The position numbers and the translations under genes were made by a program. From Flavobacterium sp. YO12 (GTDB lineage: Bacteria; Bacteroidota; Bacteroidia; Flavobacteriales; Flavobacteriaceae): a stretch of 64,000 bases of DNA. The notes under the pieces are model-generated. The model was given only the letters and a program-made list of their open reading frames with translations, searched no databases and was not told the origin of the DNA. The stretch lies in contig NZ_NRQU01000002.1 in NCBI RefSeq assembly GCF_004119495.1, forward strand, positions 1 to 64,000. The letters are read 5' to 3'. This document shows, in pieces, positions 9,372 through 19,006 of the stretch (positions within the stretch are counted from its first letter, which is position 1; every line of letters begins with the position of its first letter).

Positions 9372-11846
9372 TTAGAATCTATAAGAGAAACTTGCGATCA
9401 AAGCTCTGGCATCTTTTGGATGTACTGTTGACCATCCATCATATATTTCTTTGTTTGTAATGTTGTTTAATTTAAGTGTGATTGTAAATTTTTCAACATT
9501 GTAAAACAGCGATGAATTTAAAGCTGTATAGGCTGGTATTGTAAATGTTCCTGCAAGATTTCTGTTCATGATCATGTTATCACCAACATAATTTCCTCCA
9601 AAGCCTAAACCAAAACCTCTAAGTAACCCGTTTGTAAATTTGTAACTAGCCCAAAGGTTTGCCAGGTTTCTTGGTCCTGAATCTTCAGATCTGTGACCTA
9701 CAAAATCCGGATCTCCTTTTGTTAAAACAGCATCATTATAACTGTACCCTAAAACAATATTTAAACCATTAATTGGGTTTGCAACAAACTCTGCTTCAAA
9801 ACCTTTATTTCTCTGAGCTCCATTTTGATATGAAGTCTGATCGTTTGGCAATTCAGCTGTTGGATCTGCAGGATCTATATAAGGAGTTTCTATTACATAA
9901 ACTTTATCAGAAACTTGGATGTCATAATAGCTGAAAGTAGCGTATAGTTTGTCTTTAAACAGGTTCAATTTAGTTCCAACTTCAAATTGGTTGGCACGCT
10001 CAGGATTAAATATAACCGGTGTTGTTACATTCGAAATACGGTTTTGTCCCGGAGCAACATTTACGAATCCATTCATGTAATTAGCAAAAATGGAAACTTT
10101 GTCTAAAATTGGCTGATACACTAATCCTAATTTTGGAGAAAAAGCAGTTTGGTTGTATCCTTCATTTTTGGCATTCATGAAACGGTCAGCACGTAAACTT
10201 AACATTGCAGAAAATGCAGGTGTAAAGTTGATGACGTCAGAAACGTAAGCGCTATAAACTTCTTGTTTTGTGTTATTGTTATTTCTTGGGCTGTTTGCAA
10301 TAAGAGCGTCTGATCCTGCTTTTGTTAAATCTCCAGAATCTCCGTTTGTTTGTTTTCCAATAATGTTGTTAAACGTTTGTAAGTCATTTCCAATGTACAC
10401 AAGACCATTTGCAACATATCCTGAACTGCGATCAGAAGATGTTCTTTTGAAATAATCAAAGCCTACAACGATTCTGTTTCTGAAATTTCCAATTTTGAAA
10501 TCACCATTAAAGTTCTGCTGGATATCTGTTGTTATATTTTGATTGTCCTGATCTGTAAATTGTCTGCCTAATACAATTCCATCTTTAAGTGATTTGAAAA
10601 GAGGGTTACTTGTACCTTCGTATAAATAAGTATAATTTCCTTGTGATTTTGCTGAACTCGTAGAAAACACAGTTTGAGAACTCCATTGCTCAGAAAGTTT
10701 ATAATTCATTTGAGCCTGAATATTGTATGATGGAGTTTTCATTGTTAGTTCATTACTCGTGTAAGAACGTTTATTGTCGTAATTTAACTCTTTAATATTA
10801 TGAACTCTTAATGGATTCCCTCTATCTAAAAACAACATAGTTGGGTTTGTAGCTTCGCTGCTCATAAATTCAGTGTTCATTAAGAATGATAATCTATCAT
10901 TTACTTCATAAGATAACGAAGGTGCTATAAAATAAGATTCTTTGAAACCTGCATCCTGAAAACTTTCTTGTTTACTGTAAGCTGAATTTACTCTGAAGTT
11001 TAAAGTCTTTTTATCATTAAGAGGTGTGTTTAAATCTACAACTGCACGGTGTAAACCATAGCTCCCGGTTGTGTAATTTACTTCTCCTCCAAATGTTTTA
11101 TAAGGTCTTTTTGTAGTGGTATTAATTAAACCTCCGTAAGAGATCAAACTGCTTCCAAACAAAGTTCCTGATGGTCCTCTGATAATTTCAATTCTGTCAA
11201 TATTGGCTGGATCTAAACTTCCGTTTGTTAAACCAGGTAAACCATTAACCATTGTTGGCTGAACCGGGAATCCTCTTAAAGAGTAATAAGCGGCTCCGTC
11301 TCCGGCACGTCCTGTTGCGGCCCAAAGCGGTGTAATACCAGATGCATTTTTTAAAGCATCATCAAAATTAGTTACAACTTGTTCTTTTAATAATTCTCCT
11401 GTAATCGTAGTATATACTTGTGGATTTTCAAGATTTTTAAGAGGTAATCTTGATACTTGTTGGTTATCTTTACGAACAAAACGATTTTTTCTGCCATTTA
11501 CCACAACTTCAGTTAATTCTTCAGAGTTTGAGGTGATGTTAAAGTTTGCTGTCAGCTCTTCACCTACATTAACTGTTATTTTTTTCTCTGTTGATGAATA
11601 TCCAACAGCCGAAACTTTTAAAGTGTATGTTCCTGGTTTTACATTTTTAATTTTATAATTACCGTTTTCATCAGTAATTGTCCCAAATCTGGTTCCTTTT
11701 AAAGCAATTGAAATTGCTTCTGCTGAATCGTCGCTGCTTACTGTGATTTTTCCCTTTACAGTTGCTTTTTCTTGGGCTGAGATAGTTACGCTTGCTAGAA
11801 GAAAAAAACAAAAGCTCAAAAGAGAAATTGTGAATTTATATTTCAT
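9372..11846 (-). CDS. TonB-dependent siderophore receptor
   Basis: An 824-residue outer-membrane receptor that imports ferric siderophore using TonB energy. It has a signal peptide (ending VTISAQ) and a carboxypeptidase-regulatory-like beta sandwich at residues ~28-115, common in Bacteroidota. A plug domain follows with LRGFPVQPTMVNGLPGL and IEIIRGPSGTLFGS. The 22-strand barrel ends in the aromatic terminus SFSYRF. The closest functional class is the FhuA/FoxA/FepA-like siderophore type. The downstream DUF3325, DUF3649 and PepSY genes support iron uptake. The exact siderophore cannot be read from sequence. Confidence 0.93.
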   Translation of the reverse strand: MKYKFTISLLSFCFFLLASVTISAQEKATVKGKITVSSDDSAEAISIALKGTRFGTITDENGNYKIKNVKPGTYTLKVSAVGYSSTEKKITVNVGEELTANFNITSNSEELTEVVVNGRKNRFVRKDNQQVSRLPLKNLENPQVYTTITGELLKEQVVTNFDDALKNASGITPLWAATGRAGDGAAYYSLRGFPVQPTMVNGLPGLTNGSLDPANIDRIEIIRGPSGTLFGSSLISYGGLINTTTKRPYKTFGGEVNYTTGSYGLHRAVVDLNTPLNDKKTLNFRVNSAYSKQESFQDAGFKESYFIAPSLSYEVNDRLSFLMNTEFMSSEATNPTMLFLDRGNPLRVHNIKELNYDNKRSYTSNELTMKTPSYNIQAQMNYKLSEQWSSQTVFSTSSAKSQGNYTYLYEGTSNPLFKSLKDGIVLGRQFTDQDNQNITTDIQQNFNGDFKIGNFRNRIVVGFDYFKRTSSDRSSGYVANGLVYIGNDLQTFNNIIGKQTNGDSGDLTKAGSDALIANSPRNNNNTKQEVYSAYVSDVINFTPAFSAMLSLRADRFMNAKNEGYNQTAFSPKLGLVYQPILDKVSIFANYMNGFVNVAPGQNRISNVTTPVIFNPERANQFEVGTKLNLFKDKLYATFSYYDIQVSDKVYVIETPYIDPADPTAELPNDQTSYQNGAQRNKGFEAEFVANPINGLNIVLGYSYNDAVLTKGDPDFVGHRSEDSGPRNLANLWASYKFTNGLLRGFGLGFGGNYVGDNMIMNRNLAGTFTIPAYTALNSSLFYNVEKFTITLKLNNITNKEIYDGWSTVHPKDARALIASFSYRF

Positions 11847-11873
11847 TACTATTTAGAATTGATTTTAATAGCG

Positions 11874-11904
11874 CAAATTTAAACACTGATAAGCAACTAT
11901 ACAA
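11874..11904 (-). promoter_or_regulatory. Promoter of the TonB receptor operon
   Basis: On the minus strand, TTG (11904-11902) is followed 20 bp later by TAAATTTG (11881-11874), matching the Bacteroidota -33/-7 promoter. The predicted transcript start is about 20 bp before the ATG. A palindrome ATTTA-TTC-TAAAT (11914-11926) sits just upstream and an ATTTAGAAT half-like site at 11851-11859 lies downstream. Both could bind an iron regulator, but this is untested. Confidence 0.5.
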
Positions 11905-12005
11905 GTTATTTTTATTTATTCTAAATTAAATCTTTTTTAAAGATTAAAATTTCCATTTCTGTAAAAAATTAACACCATAAGCAAGATTTAAGCTAATAGT
12001 AAGAA

Positions 12006-12039
12006 AAAAAGCCTGTTCAAATGAATGAACAGGCTTTTT
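12006..12039 (-). terminator. Rho-independent terminator of sucB
   Basis: A perfect 14-bp stem (12006-12019 with 12026-12039) with a 6-nt loop and flanking A/T runs, 24 bp beyond the sucB stop. Confidence 0.85.
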
Positions 12040-12062
12040 GATTTTATTTAAAAATAATGAAA

Positions 12063-13289
12063 TTACAATTCTAAAGCACGTTTAGCATCTCCGTTCATTA
12101 ATAATTCTAAAGGATTTTCTAATGCTTCTTTCACAGCAACTAAGAAACCAACAGACTCACGACCGTCAATAATTCTGTGGTCATAAGAAAGAGCTACGTA
12201 CATCATTGGGTGAATTTCAACTTTTCCGTTTACAGCAATTGGACGCTCAATAATATTGTGCATTCCTAAAATTCCTGATTGAGGAGGGTTGATGATTGGA
12301 GTAGATAACATACTTCCAAAAACTCCACCGTTTGTGATTGTAAAAGTTCCTCCAGTCATATCGTCAACAGTAATTTGACCATCACGAGCTCTTAAAGCTA
12401 ATCTTTTGATTTCAGCTTCAATTCCACGGAAAGTTAATAGTTCAGCATTACGAACAACAGGAACCATTAAACCTTTTGGTCCAGAAACCGCGATTGAGAT
12501 GTCAGCAAAATCATAAGCGATTTTGTAGTCACCATCCATCATTGAGTTAACATCTGGGTATAATTGTAAAGCTCTTGTAACTGCTTTTGTAAAGAAGGAC
12601 ATGAAACCTAAACCTAAACCACCATGTTTTGCTTTGAAAGCATCTTTGTATTCATTACGAATTTGGTTGATTGGTGTCATGTTTACTTCGTTGAAAGTAG
12701 TAAGCATAGCCGTTTCGTTTTTAGCCGAAACTAATCTTTCTGCTACTTTACGACGTAACATAGATAATTTTGTACGCTCAGTTCCACGGCTTCCTCCAGT
12801 TGGAGTTCCCATAGAAGGTACTGCATTTACAGCATCATCTTTAGTAATTCTTCCGCCTTTTCCAGTTCCAGAAACTGTTGCAGGAGCAATGTTTTTTTCG
12901 TCTAATATTTTTCTTGCTGCAGGAGATGGAGTTCCAGCTGCATAACTTGTTGCTGCTGGAGCCGGTGCCGCTTTTGGAGCTTCGGCTTTTGGTGCCTCAG
13001 CTTTTGGAGCTTCAGCTGCTGGAGCCGCAGATGCGCCGCCTGCAGGTTTTGCTGCATCAGTATCAATTAAACAAACTACAGCGCCTACTGCTACTGTATC
13101 ACCTTCTTCAGCTTTTAGCGTAATAACTCCGCTCATTTCAGCAGGTAATTCAAGAGTAGCTTTATCTGAATCAACTTCAGCAATAGCTTGATCTTTTTCT
13201 ACATAATCTCCGTCTTTTACTAACCAAGTTGCAATTTCAACTTCTTTTATTGATTCCCCTGGTGATGGGACTTTCATTTCTAAAATCAT
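12063..13289 (-). CDS. sucB: Dihydrolipoamide succinyltransferase, E2 of 2-oxoglutarate dehydrogenase
   Basis: The E2 core of the 2-oxoglutarate dehydrogenase complex, which moves the succinyl group from E1 to CoA in the TCA cycle. It has an N-terminal lipoyl domain with the lipoylated Lys in [13 protein letters not shown] (around residue 44). An Ala/Pro/Lys-rich flexible linker follows, with tandem PKAEA repeats. Next come a peripheral-subunit binding domain ([15 protein letters not shown]) and the catalytic domain with [16 protein letters not shown] near the C-terminus. The length of 408 residues is typical. It is 82 bp downstream of sucA, as expected for a sucAB operon, and ends at a strong terminator. 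Confidence 0.96.
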   Translation of the reverse strand: MILEMKVPSPGESIKEVEIATWLVKDGDYVEKDQAIAEVDSDKATLELPAEMSGVITLKAEEGDTVAVGAVVCLIDTDAAKPAGGASAAPAAEAPKAEAPKAEAPKAAPAPAATSYAAGTPSPAARKILDEKNIAPATVSGTGKGGRITKDDAVNAVPSMGTPTGGSRGTERTKLSMLRRKVAERLVSAKNETAMLTTFNEVNMTPINQIRNEYKDAFKAKHGGLGLGFMSFFTKAVTRALQLYPDVNSMMDGDYKIAYDFADISIAVSGPKGLMVPVVRNAELLTFRGIEAEIKRLALRARDGQITVDDMTGGTFTITNGGVFGSMLSTPIINPPQSGILGMHNIIERPIAVNGKVEIHPMMYVALSYDHRIIDGRESVGFLVAVKEALENPLELLMNGDAKRALEL

Positions 13290-13371
13290 CTTTGTTTTTG
13301 TTTAAGGTTTGTATTGCTTAAGATTTAGAGAGTTTGGCTGGTCTTTAATTCTTAAACGTTAAACTAATTTT

Positions 13372-16146
13372 TTATCTGAATAAATTTTTATCGAATACCA
13401 TTCTAATTGCATCTGCATGACGACGTTTTGCACGTGTGTAACTTCCTGATGCTGGAGCAGAGTATGCTTTTAATGATGCTAATCTCCATTTTACTAGATC
13501 AAAGTTCATTAACATAAAGCTGTAAGCTCCCATGTTTTTAGGTTCTTCCTGAGCCCAAACGTAATCATCAGCATTTGGATATTTTGCAATGATTTCTTTG
13601 ATTTGTTCAACTGGGAAAGGGAATAATTGCTCGATACGAACAACTGCAACATCATTTCTTCCGTTGTTTTCTCTTTCTGCAACAATATCATAATAGAATT
13701 TACCAGTACAGAAAACTAAAGTTTTTACTTTCTTTTTATCTACTGTATTATCGTCAATTGTTTCTTGGAAACTACCGTTTGCTAATTCATCTACCGTTGA
13801 TACGCATCTTGGATCACGTAATAAACTTTTTGGAGAGAAAACAACTAATGGTTTACGGAAATTCGTTTTCATTTGTCTTCTCAACAAGTGGAAGAAGTTT
13901 GCTGGCGTTGTACAATCAGCAACATACATATTATGTCTTGCGCAAAGTTGTAAGTAACGCTCCATTCTTGCAGAAGAGTGTTCAGCACCTTGTCCTTCAT
14001 ATCCGTGAGGTAATAATAAAACAATACCATTTTGGTTGTTCCATTTGTCTTCACCACAAGAAATGTATTGGTCAATCATAATTTGAGCTCCGTTAGAGAA
14101 ATCTCCAAATTGCGCTTCCCAAATTGTTAAGGCTTTTGGATTTGCTAATGCGTATCCGTAATCAAAACCAAGAACACCATATTCTGATAAAAGAGAGTTG
14201 AATACACCGAATTTTCCTTTTTTGTTTTCAATAGAATTCAATAGGATTACTTCTTCTTCAGAATCTTCAACTTTAACTACAGCATGACGGTGAGAGAAAG
14301 TTCCTCTTTCAACATCTTGACCAGAAATACGAACATCAAATCCTTCTGTTAAAAGCGATCCGTAAGCAAGTGCTTCTGCAGTTCCCCAATCAAGAGTATT
14401 ATTGTCATATCCTGTTTTTCTATCAGTAACAATTTTACTTATTTTATTGATGAACTTTTTGTCTGATGGTAATGTTGAGATGGTATTGATGATTGAATCC
14501 AATCCTTTTTTGTCAAAAGTAGTGTCTACTTTCTCTAACATTTGTGTATCTGTTACTTGAACAAATCCGTCCCATTCATTTTTCATGAATGGAGTAATGA
14601 TTGTTAAGTCTTTTTTACGAGAAGCTTCTAAGTTCTCTTCTAAAGCAGATTTGTATTCTTTTTCTAAACCATTTACATAAGAGGCATCGATTACGCCGTC
14701 AGACAATAATTTCTCTGCGTAAATGTCTCTTGGGTTTTTATGTTTAGCAATGATTTTATATAATACCGGTTGTGTAAAACGAGGCTCATCACCTTCGTTG
14801 TGACCATATTTTCTGTATCCTAATAAATCGATAAATACGTCACGTCCAAACTGCATTCTGTAGTCTAATGCAAAAGATACTGCATGTACAACAGCTTCAG
14901 CGTCGTCAGCATTTACGTGTAATACTGGTGATAAAGTTACTTTAGCAACGTCTGTACAGTAAGTAGAGGAACGTGCGTCTAAATAGTTTGTTGTAAAACC
15001 AACTTGGTTGTTGATTACAATATGGATTGTTCCTCCAGTTTTGTAACCATCAAGCTGAGCCATTTGAATGATCTCATACAATATGCCTTGTCCTGCGATT
15101 GCAGCATCTCCGTGTACAGCGATAGGCAATACTTTAGAGAAATCATCAGCATAATATTTATCTTGTTTAGCTCTTGTGATTCCTTCAATTACAGCTCCAA
15201 CAGTTTCTAAGTGAGAAGGGTTTGGTGCTAAATTGATGTTGATGTTTTTTCCTGATCTTGTTTTTTTGTCAGCCGTAAGACCTAAGTGGTATTTTACGTC
15301 ACCGTCAAAATATTCTTGATCGTAATCTTTACCGTCAAATTCACCAAAAATATCTTGAGTCGATTTTCCGAAGATGTTTGCCAAAACGTTCAAACGGCCA
15401 CGGTGAGCCATTCCCATTACGAATTGTTCAACACCTTTTTCAGCAGCTTGCTCGATCAAAGCATCTAAAGCAGGAATGATAGATTCTCCACCTTCTAACG
15501 AGAAACGTTTTTGTCCAACATATTTAGTATGAAGGAAGTTCTCGAAAGAAACGGCTTGATTTAATTTATTTAAGATTGTTTTCTTTTCTTCTGTAGAGAA
15601 ATTAGGCTGATTAACATTTACAGATAATTTATCTTGAATCCATTTTACAACGCCAGGATTTCTGATATACATATACTCAATACCAATATGCTGGCAGTAA
15701 ATAGCTTGAAGACGATTTACGATGTCCTGCAATGAAGAAGGTGTCATTCCAATTGTTTGTGCAGCATCAAAAACAGTAGAAAGATCAGCAGTTGATAATC
15801 CGAAATTTTCGATGTCTAAAGTTGGAGATGAAGTTCTACGATCACGAACAGGGTTTGTTTTTGTAAACAAATGTCCGCGAGTACGGTATCCGTCAATTAA
15901 TTTTAGTACGTTGAATTCTTTTTGCAGTTTTTCTGAAACCAAACTGCAGTCCGCGTTGCCGCTAGTCACATATTCAACAATCTGTTGAACTGGATTTTCG
16001 TCATTATAAACCGTCTGTCCAAAGTCGAAACCTTGAAAAAAACTTCTCCAGCTTGGCTCTACGCTGTCTGGGTTTACTAAATATTGATCGTATAATTGTG
16101 CGAAAAACTCTGTATGCGCTGCATTTAAAAATGAAAACCTATCCAT
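13372..16146 (-). CDS. sucA: 2-oxoglutarate dehydrogenase E1
   Basis: Thiamine diphosphate-dependent E1 that decarboxylates 2-oxoglutarate in the TCA cycle. The start MDRFSFLNAAHTEFFAQLYD matches the family's E2-binding N-terminus, so 16146 is preferred over a start 39 bp upstream. The ThDP region shows GMAHRGRLNVL and GDAAIAGQG. The C-terminal transketolase-like part shows PHGYEGQGAEHSSARMERYL and ends in the family's AKRRHADAIRMVF-type tail. The length of 924 residues is normal. It is followed on the same strand by sucB; E3 is not in this window. A promoter-like TACTTTTG lies at 16190-16183. Confidence 0.97.
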   Translation of the reverse strand: MDRFSFLNAAHTEFFAQLYDQYLVNPDSVEPSWRSFFQGFDFGQTVYNDENPVQQIVEYVTSGNADCSLVSEKLQKEFNVLKLIDGYRTRGHLFTKTNPVRDRRTSSPTLDIENFGLSTADLSTVFDAAQTIGMTPSSLQDIVNRLQAIYCQHIGIEYMYIRNPGVVKWIQDKLSVNVNQPNFSTEEKKTILNKLNQAVSFENFLHTKYVGQKRFSLEGGESIIPALDALIEQAAEKGVEQFVMGMAHRGRLNVLANIFGKSTQDIFGEFDGKDYDQEYFDGDVKYHLGLTADKKTRSGKNININLAPNPSHLETVGAVIEGITRAKQDKYYADDFSKVLPIAVHGDAAIAGQGILYEIIQMAQLDGYKTGGTIHIVINNQVGFTTNYLDARSSTYCTDVAKVTLSPVLHVNADDAEAVVHAVSFALDYRMQFGRDVFIDLLGYRKYGHNEGDEPRFTQPVLYKIIAKHKNPRDIYAEKLLSDGVIDASYVNGLEKEYKSALEENLEASRKKDLTIITPFMKNEWDGFVQVTDTQMLEKVDTTFDKKGLDSIINTISTLPSDKKFINKISKIVTDRKTGYDNNTLDWGTAEALAYGSLLTEGFDVRISGQDVERGTFSHRHAVVKVEDSEEEVILLNSIENKKGKFGVFNSLLSEYGVLGFDYGYALANPKALTIWEAQFGDFSNGAQIMIDQYISCGEDKWNNQNGIVLLLPHGYEGQGAEHSSARMERYLQLCARHNMYVADCTTPANFFHLLRRQMKTNFRKPLVVFSPKSLLRDPRCVSTVDELANGSFQETIDDNTVDKKKVKTLVFCTGKFYYDIVAERENNGRNDVAVVRIEQLFPFPVEQIKEIIAKYPNADDYVWAQEEPKNMGAYSFMLMNFDLVKWRLASLKAYSAPASGSYTRAKRRHADAIRMVFDKNLFR

Positions 16147-16262
16147 AATATTAGTGAATATACTTTTTGTTAAATAGAATGGCAAAAGTACAACAATCGC
16201 CTTTATTTAAATCTTTTTTTTACGTACTTTTACGTAAAAATTTGTTAAAAATAGACTTAACT

Positions 16263-16814
16263 ATGAATAAAATTCAATTTTCAATCGATTGCAGATCTTT
16301 TTTTGTGATTATAGCAGTCTTGTTTTCCAGTTTTACATTTGCACAGCAGAAGTATGTTATAGACAACAGTAATCATTTTTGGGACAAGGTTCAATTTGGA
16401 GGCGGACTTGGTGTTGGAATTGGTTCTGGTTATACCGATATTTCTGTAATGCCAAGTGCAATTTACAATGTCAACCCAATTGTATCGGTTGGTGTAGGAT
16501 TGCAATTTGGTTATTTGTCTTCTAAAAATTATTATGATTCATTTGTTTATGGAGGAAGTTTAGTTACACTTGTAAACCCGATTCCAGAAATTCAATTGTC
16601 AGCAGAGTTAGAGCAGGTAAGAGTGAATACAGATTATGATTCGACTCCATACAGGCCAAGTTATTCAGATAATTATTGGAATACTGCTTTGTATCTTGGT
16701 GCTGGTTACAGAACTGGAAGTGTTACCATTGGTGCGCGATACGATGTTTTGTATGATCCTGATAGAAGTCTTTACGGATCTGGTTTTATGCCTTTTGTGA
16801 GAGTTTATTTCTAA
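16263..16814 (+). CDS. Outer-membrane beta-barrel protein, unknown role
   Basis: A 183-residue exported protein. The signal is unusually long (MNKIQFSIDCRSFFVIIAVLFSS) and ends FTFAQQ. The mature part alternates polar and aromatic residues in strands, is rich in Gly and Tyr, and ends in MPFVRVYF, a typical barrel C-terminus. It is probably an eight-strand barrel. An upstream in-frame start would add 32 non-signal residues overlapping the sucA promoter, so 16263 is chosen. It is divergent from sucA. No specific function can be assigned. Confidence 0.8.
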   Translation: MNKIQFSIDCRSFFVIIAVLFSSFTFAQQKYVIDNSNHFWDKVQFGGGLGVGIGSGYTDISVMPSAIYNVNPIVSVGVGLQFGYLSSKNYYDSFVYGGSLVTLVNPIPEIQLSAELEQVRVNTDYDSTPYRPSYSDNYWNTALYLGAGYRTGSVTIGARYDVLYDPDRSLYGSGFMPFVRVYF

Positions 16815-16852
16815 GGGGTTAAGGTTCTGAGATGCTAAGATTCTAAGGTTTT
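16815..16852. repeat. Degenerate heptamer-like intergenic repeat, left copy
   Basis: Imperfect tandem units of the type AAGGTTCTGAG / ATGCTAAG / ATTCTAAGG lie directly upstream of the lipoprotein gene at 16865. An inverted, related tract follows that gene at 17436-17467, so the gene is bracketed. Confidence 0.5.
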
Positions 16853-16864
16853 AAATGTGGAAAT

Positions 16865-17437
16865 TTGAAGAAGATTATTTTTATAATTACAGTAATTGTG
16901 GCTTTGAGCTGTAACAATTCTAAGAAGTCAGATGTTGATAATAAAGAGGAAGTGGTTGCAAAAAAAAAGTTGCGACCTTTTTTTGATTCGGATGAAATCA
17001 ATCATTATTTTGTGGATTATACTCTTGAAAGCATAATTGATTTTGAGGAAAAAAGTAAAAAATCAAAAAAACATCGGGAGTTTGAAGATTTATTTATGGG
17101 ATATTTTCCTGATAGTATTCCTAAAAGAGATTTTGAAGAAATTTTGATAAGTCATAATTACAAGAAGTCGAATCTTACTATTAGACAGCAAAAGGAAATT
17201 GAAAATGTATTCAGTCAAAAAGATTCTCTACAAATGAGTGCTTATGCCTGTGTTCCTGAGTATCGGGATATTTTTATCTTCAAAAAGAAAGAAAAGACAA
17301 TTGGGATAGCAAAAATCTGTTTTAAATGTGGTCGTTTCCAAATTATCGGGAGTGAAATTGATACCCAGTATTTTGGACTTTTTGAGGAATTAGATAAATT
17401 ACAAAAGATTGTGCGTTTCAATGATAAAAAAACTTAG
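16865..17437 (+). CDS. Small putative lipoprotein, unknown function
   Basis: A 190-residue protein starting at a TTG codon with signal KKIIFIITVIVALSC and a lipobox VALSC, so the mature N-terminus is Cys16. No in-frame ATG gives a better signal. The rest is charged and Lys-rich. It has two close Cys residues in KICFKCGRF that may bind metal or form a disulfide. I do not recognise the family. It is bracketed by two inverted, degenerate repeat tracts, so it could be a mobile or recently inserted unit, but there is no recombinase. Confidence 0.7.
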   Translation: MKKIIFIITVIVALSCNNSKKSDVDNKEEVVAKKKLRPFFDSDEINHYFVDYTLESIIDFEEKSKKSKKHREFEDLFMGYFPDSIPKRDFEEILISHNYKKSNLTIRQQKEIENVFSQKDSLQMSAYACVPEYRDIFIFKKKEKTIGIAKICFKCGRFQIIGSEIDTQYFGLFEELDKLQKIVRFNDKKT

Positions 17438-17467
17438 AATCTCAGCACCTTAGTACCTCAGCACCTT
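17436..17467. repeat. Degenerate heptamer-like intergenic repeat, right copy
   Basis: This tract reads as the inverted relative of the one at 16815-16852 (AATCTCAGCACCTTAG, TACCTCAGCACC). It covers the convergent junction between the lipoprotein gene and the hypothetical gene ending at 17467, and may also serve as a weak terminator. Confidence 0.45.
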
Positions 17468-17820
17468 TACTTATAATAATTCCTAAACCAAACCTTTTGC
17501 CATTCTCTTTTTAAGATTAAAAAAGAAACCTGTTCAGCTAGGATTACTAAATCTGAGCCGTCGAGTTTTTTGATTTCGTTTTCAGAAACATCGATGATGT
17601 AAAGCAGGTTCAGGTACTCAGCAAATTTGTACTGAATCATTCTGTAGATTTTTTCGTGAAGCTGAATTTTTAGTTCTTCGGGAGAAACACTTAACGGAAA
17701 ATCGATTCCTTCGTTAGCCAAATTAAAATCTTTATTGATTTGCTCAATCAGGTTTAGATATAAAGATTCCTTTTGGGCCTCTTCAAATAATAAATCGCTA
17801 TTTAATGGAGTAATATACAT
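17467..17820 (-). CDS. Conserved-looking hypothetical protein
   Basis: A 117-residue, mostly helical, acidic-then-basic cytoplasmic protein with no signal peptide. Motifs such as LHEKIYRMIQYKFAEYLNLL and a basic C-terminus KREWQKVWFRNYYK are notable, but no known domain is seen. It lies 43 bp downstream of the polyprenyl synthase gene in the same direction and is probably co-transcribed. The function is unknown. Confidence 0.7.
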   Translation of the reverse strand: MYITPLNSDLLFEEAQKESLYLNLIEQINKDFNLANEGIDFPLSVSPEELKIQLHEKIYRMIQYKFAEYLNLLYIIDVSENEIKKLDGSDLVILAEQVSFLILKREWQKVWFRNYYK

Positions 17821-17863
17821 TTAAGTAGATTTATTTTTAGATTATTTATTTGCGAATGAAAAA

Positions 17864-18838
17864 CTAAACTTTTCGATCCATTAAATTCTCGCCGAATGTT
17901 CTCAAAACATTTTTCTTTTCTGCACTGATTTCCATTTTTTCCAAAGTTTCAAAAGCTTTAAGAGTATACATTTCAATAGTTTCTTGTGTTGCTTTTGAAG
18001 CGCCGGATTCGTTAAAAATAGCTTTCGCTTTTTCAATTTTCTCTGAATTATCCTCTAATTGAATGCTGAATAATTTTTGTAATTCATCCCCTTTTTCAGG
18101 TGTCGAGAATTCTAATGCTTTTATATATAAGTATGTCTTTTTGTTCTCAATAATGTCACCGCCAACTTGTTTTCCGAAAGTTTCTGGATCTCCAAAAGCA
18201 TCTAAATAATCGTCTTGAAGTTGAAAAGCTAAACCTAAATTTAGTCCAAAATCATAAATTAAATCGGCTTCTTTTTCTGAAGTTTTGGCAACAATTGCTC
18301 CCATTTTCATTGCTGCAGCTACAAGAACAGCAGTTTTGTATTCGATCATTTTTAAGTATTCTGGAATGGTAACGTTGTTTCTTTCTTCAAAATCAACATC
18401 CCATTGCTGTCCTTCGCATACTTCGAGAGCAGTTTTGCTGAAAAGTTTGGCTAAGTCTCTAAAAACAGTTGGTTCATATTGTTCAAAATACTGATAAGCT
18501 AAAATAAGCATTGCATCGCCCGAAAGAATTCCTGTATTCAAATTCCATTTTTCATGAACTGTTATTTGTCCTCTTCTCAAAGGTGCGTCATCCATGATGT
18601 CATCATGAACCAGCGAAAAATTATGAAAAACTTCAACCGCCATTGCAGCCGGAAGTGCCGTTTTATAAGTTGTGTCAAAAACTTCAGAAGCCATTAAAGT
18701 CAACACTGGGCGTATGCGTTTCCCGCCAAGTCCTAAAATGTATTCGATAGGTTCATAAAGATTCCCGGGTTCTTTGTGTATGTCTTGTTTTTTTAAGTAA
18801 TCAATAAAAAAATCCTGGTATTGACTTATATCGTGCAT
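17864..18838 (-). CDS. Polyprenyl diphosphate synthase
   Basis: A trans-isoprenyl diphosphate synthase of 324 residues that condenses isopentenyl diphosphate onto an allylic primer. The first Asp-rich motif is FSLVHDDIMDDAPLRRG (DDxxD) and the second is FQLQDDYLDAFGD. GGKRIRPVLTLMASE near residue 35 binds isopentenyl diphosphate. The short side chains before the first motif and the length suit a medium or long chain product, for example for menaquinone or undecaprenyl, but chain length is not certain. It is divergent from the yceI gene, with operators lying in the 265-bp gap. Confidence 0.93.
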   Translation of the reverse strand: MHDISQYQDFFIDYLKKQDIHKEPGNLYEPIEYILGLGGKRIRPVLTLMASEVFDTTYKTALPAAMAVEVFHNFSLVHDDIMDDAPLRRGQITVHEKWNLNTGILSGDAMLILAYQYFEQYEPTVFRDLAKLFSKTALEVCEGQQWDVDFEERNNVTIPEYLKMIEYKTAVLVAAAMKMGAIVAKTSEKEADLIYDFGLNLGLAFQLQDDYLDAFGDPETFGKQVGGDIIENKKTYLYIKALEFSTPEKGDELQKLFSIQLEDNSEKIEKAKAIFNESGASKATQETIEMYTLKAFETLEKMEISAEKKNVLRTFGENLMDRKV

Positions 18839-18978
18839 GAAATTCTAATTTATGAGCCTCAAAGATACAATTCATTAATGAATTATTTTGACCTTAAAAT
18901 TTCAAAAGAGAGTTTCCTTCTAAAATTGTTTGGAAAGGCATTAATTCTGAATAAGTTAAAATTATTTTAAAAAAACAC

Positions 18979-19006
18979 GGAAACTTTTTTGGTGTTTAGA
19001 GTTTCC
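18979..19006. promoter_or_regulatory. Operator 1: GGAAACT-N14-AGTTTCC over the yceI promoter
   Basis: A 28-bp inverted repeat, GGAAACT (18979-18985) and AGTTTCC (19000-19006), covers the -33 TTTG (18988-18991). It ends 4 bp before the -7 element TATATTTG (19011-19018). The same motif with the same spacing occurs at 19031-19058 and 19672-19699, next to the TetR gene. The likely function is repression by the TetR protein at 19734; binding is inferred. Confidence 0.7.

Noticed and set aside
12878..13123. Long open frame opposite the sucB linker, rich in Leu
   Set aside because: It is the complement of the Ala/Pro/Lys repeat linker; the Leu-rich reading follows from that codon use and has no signal of its own.
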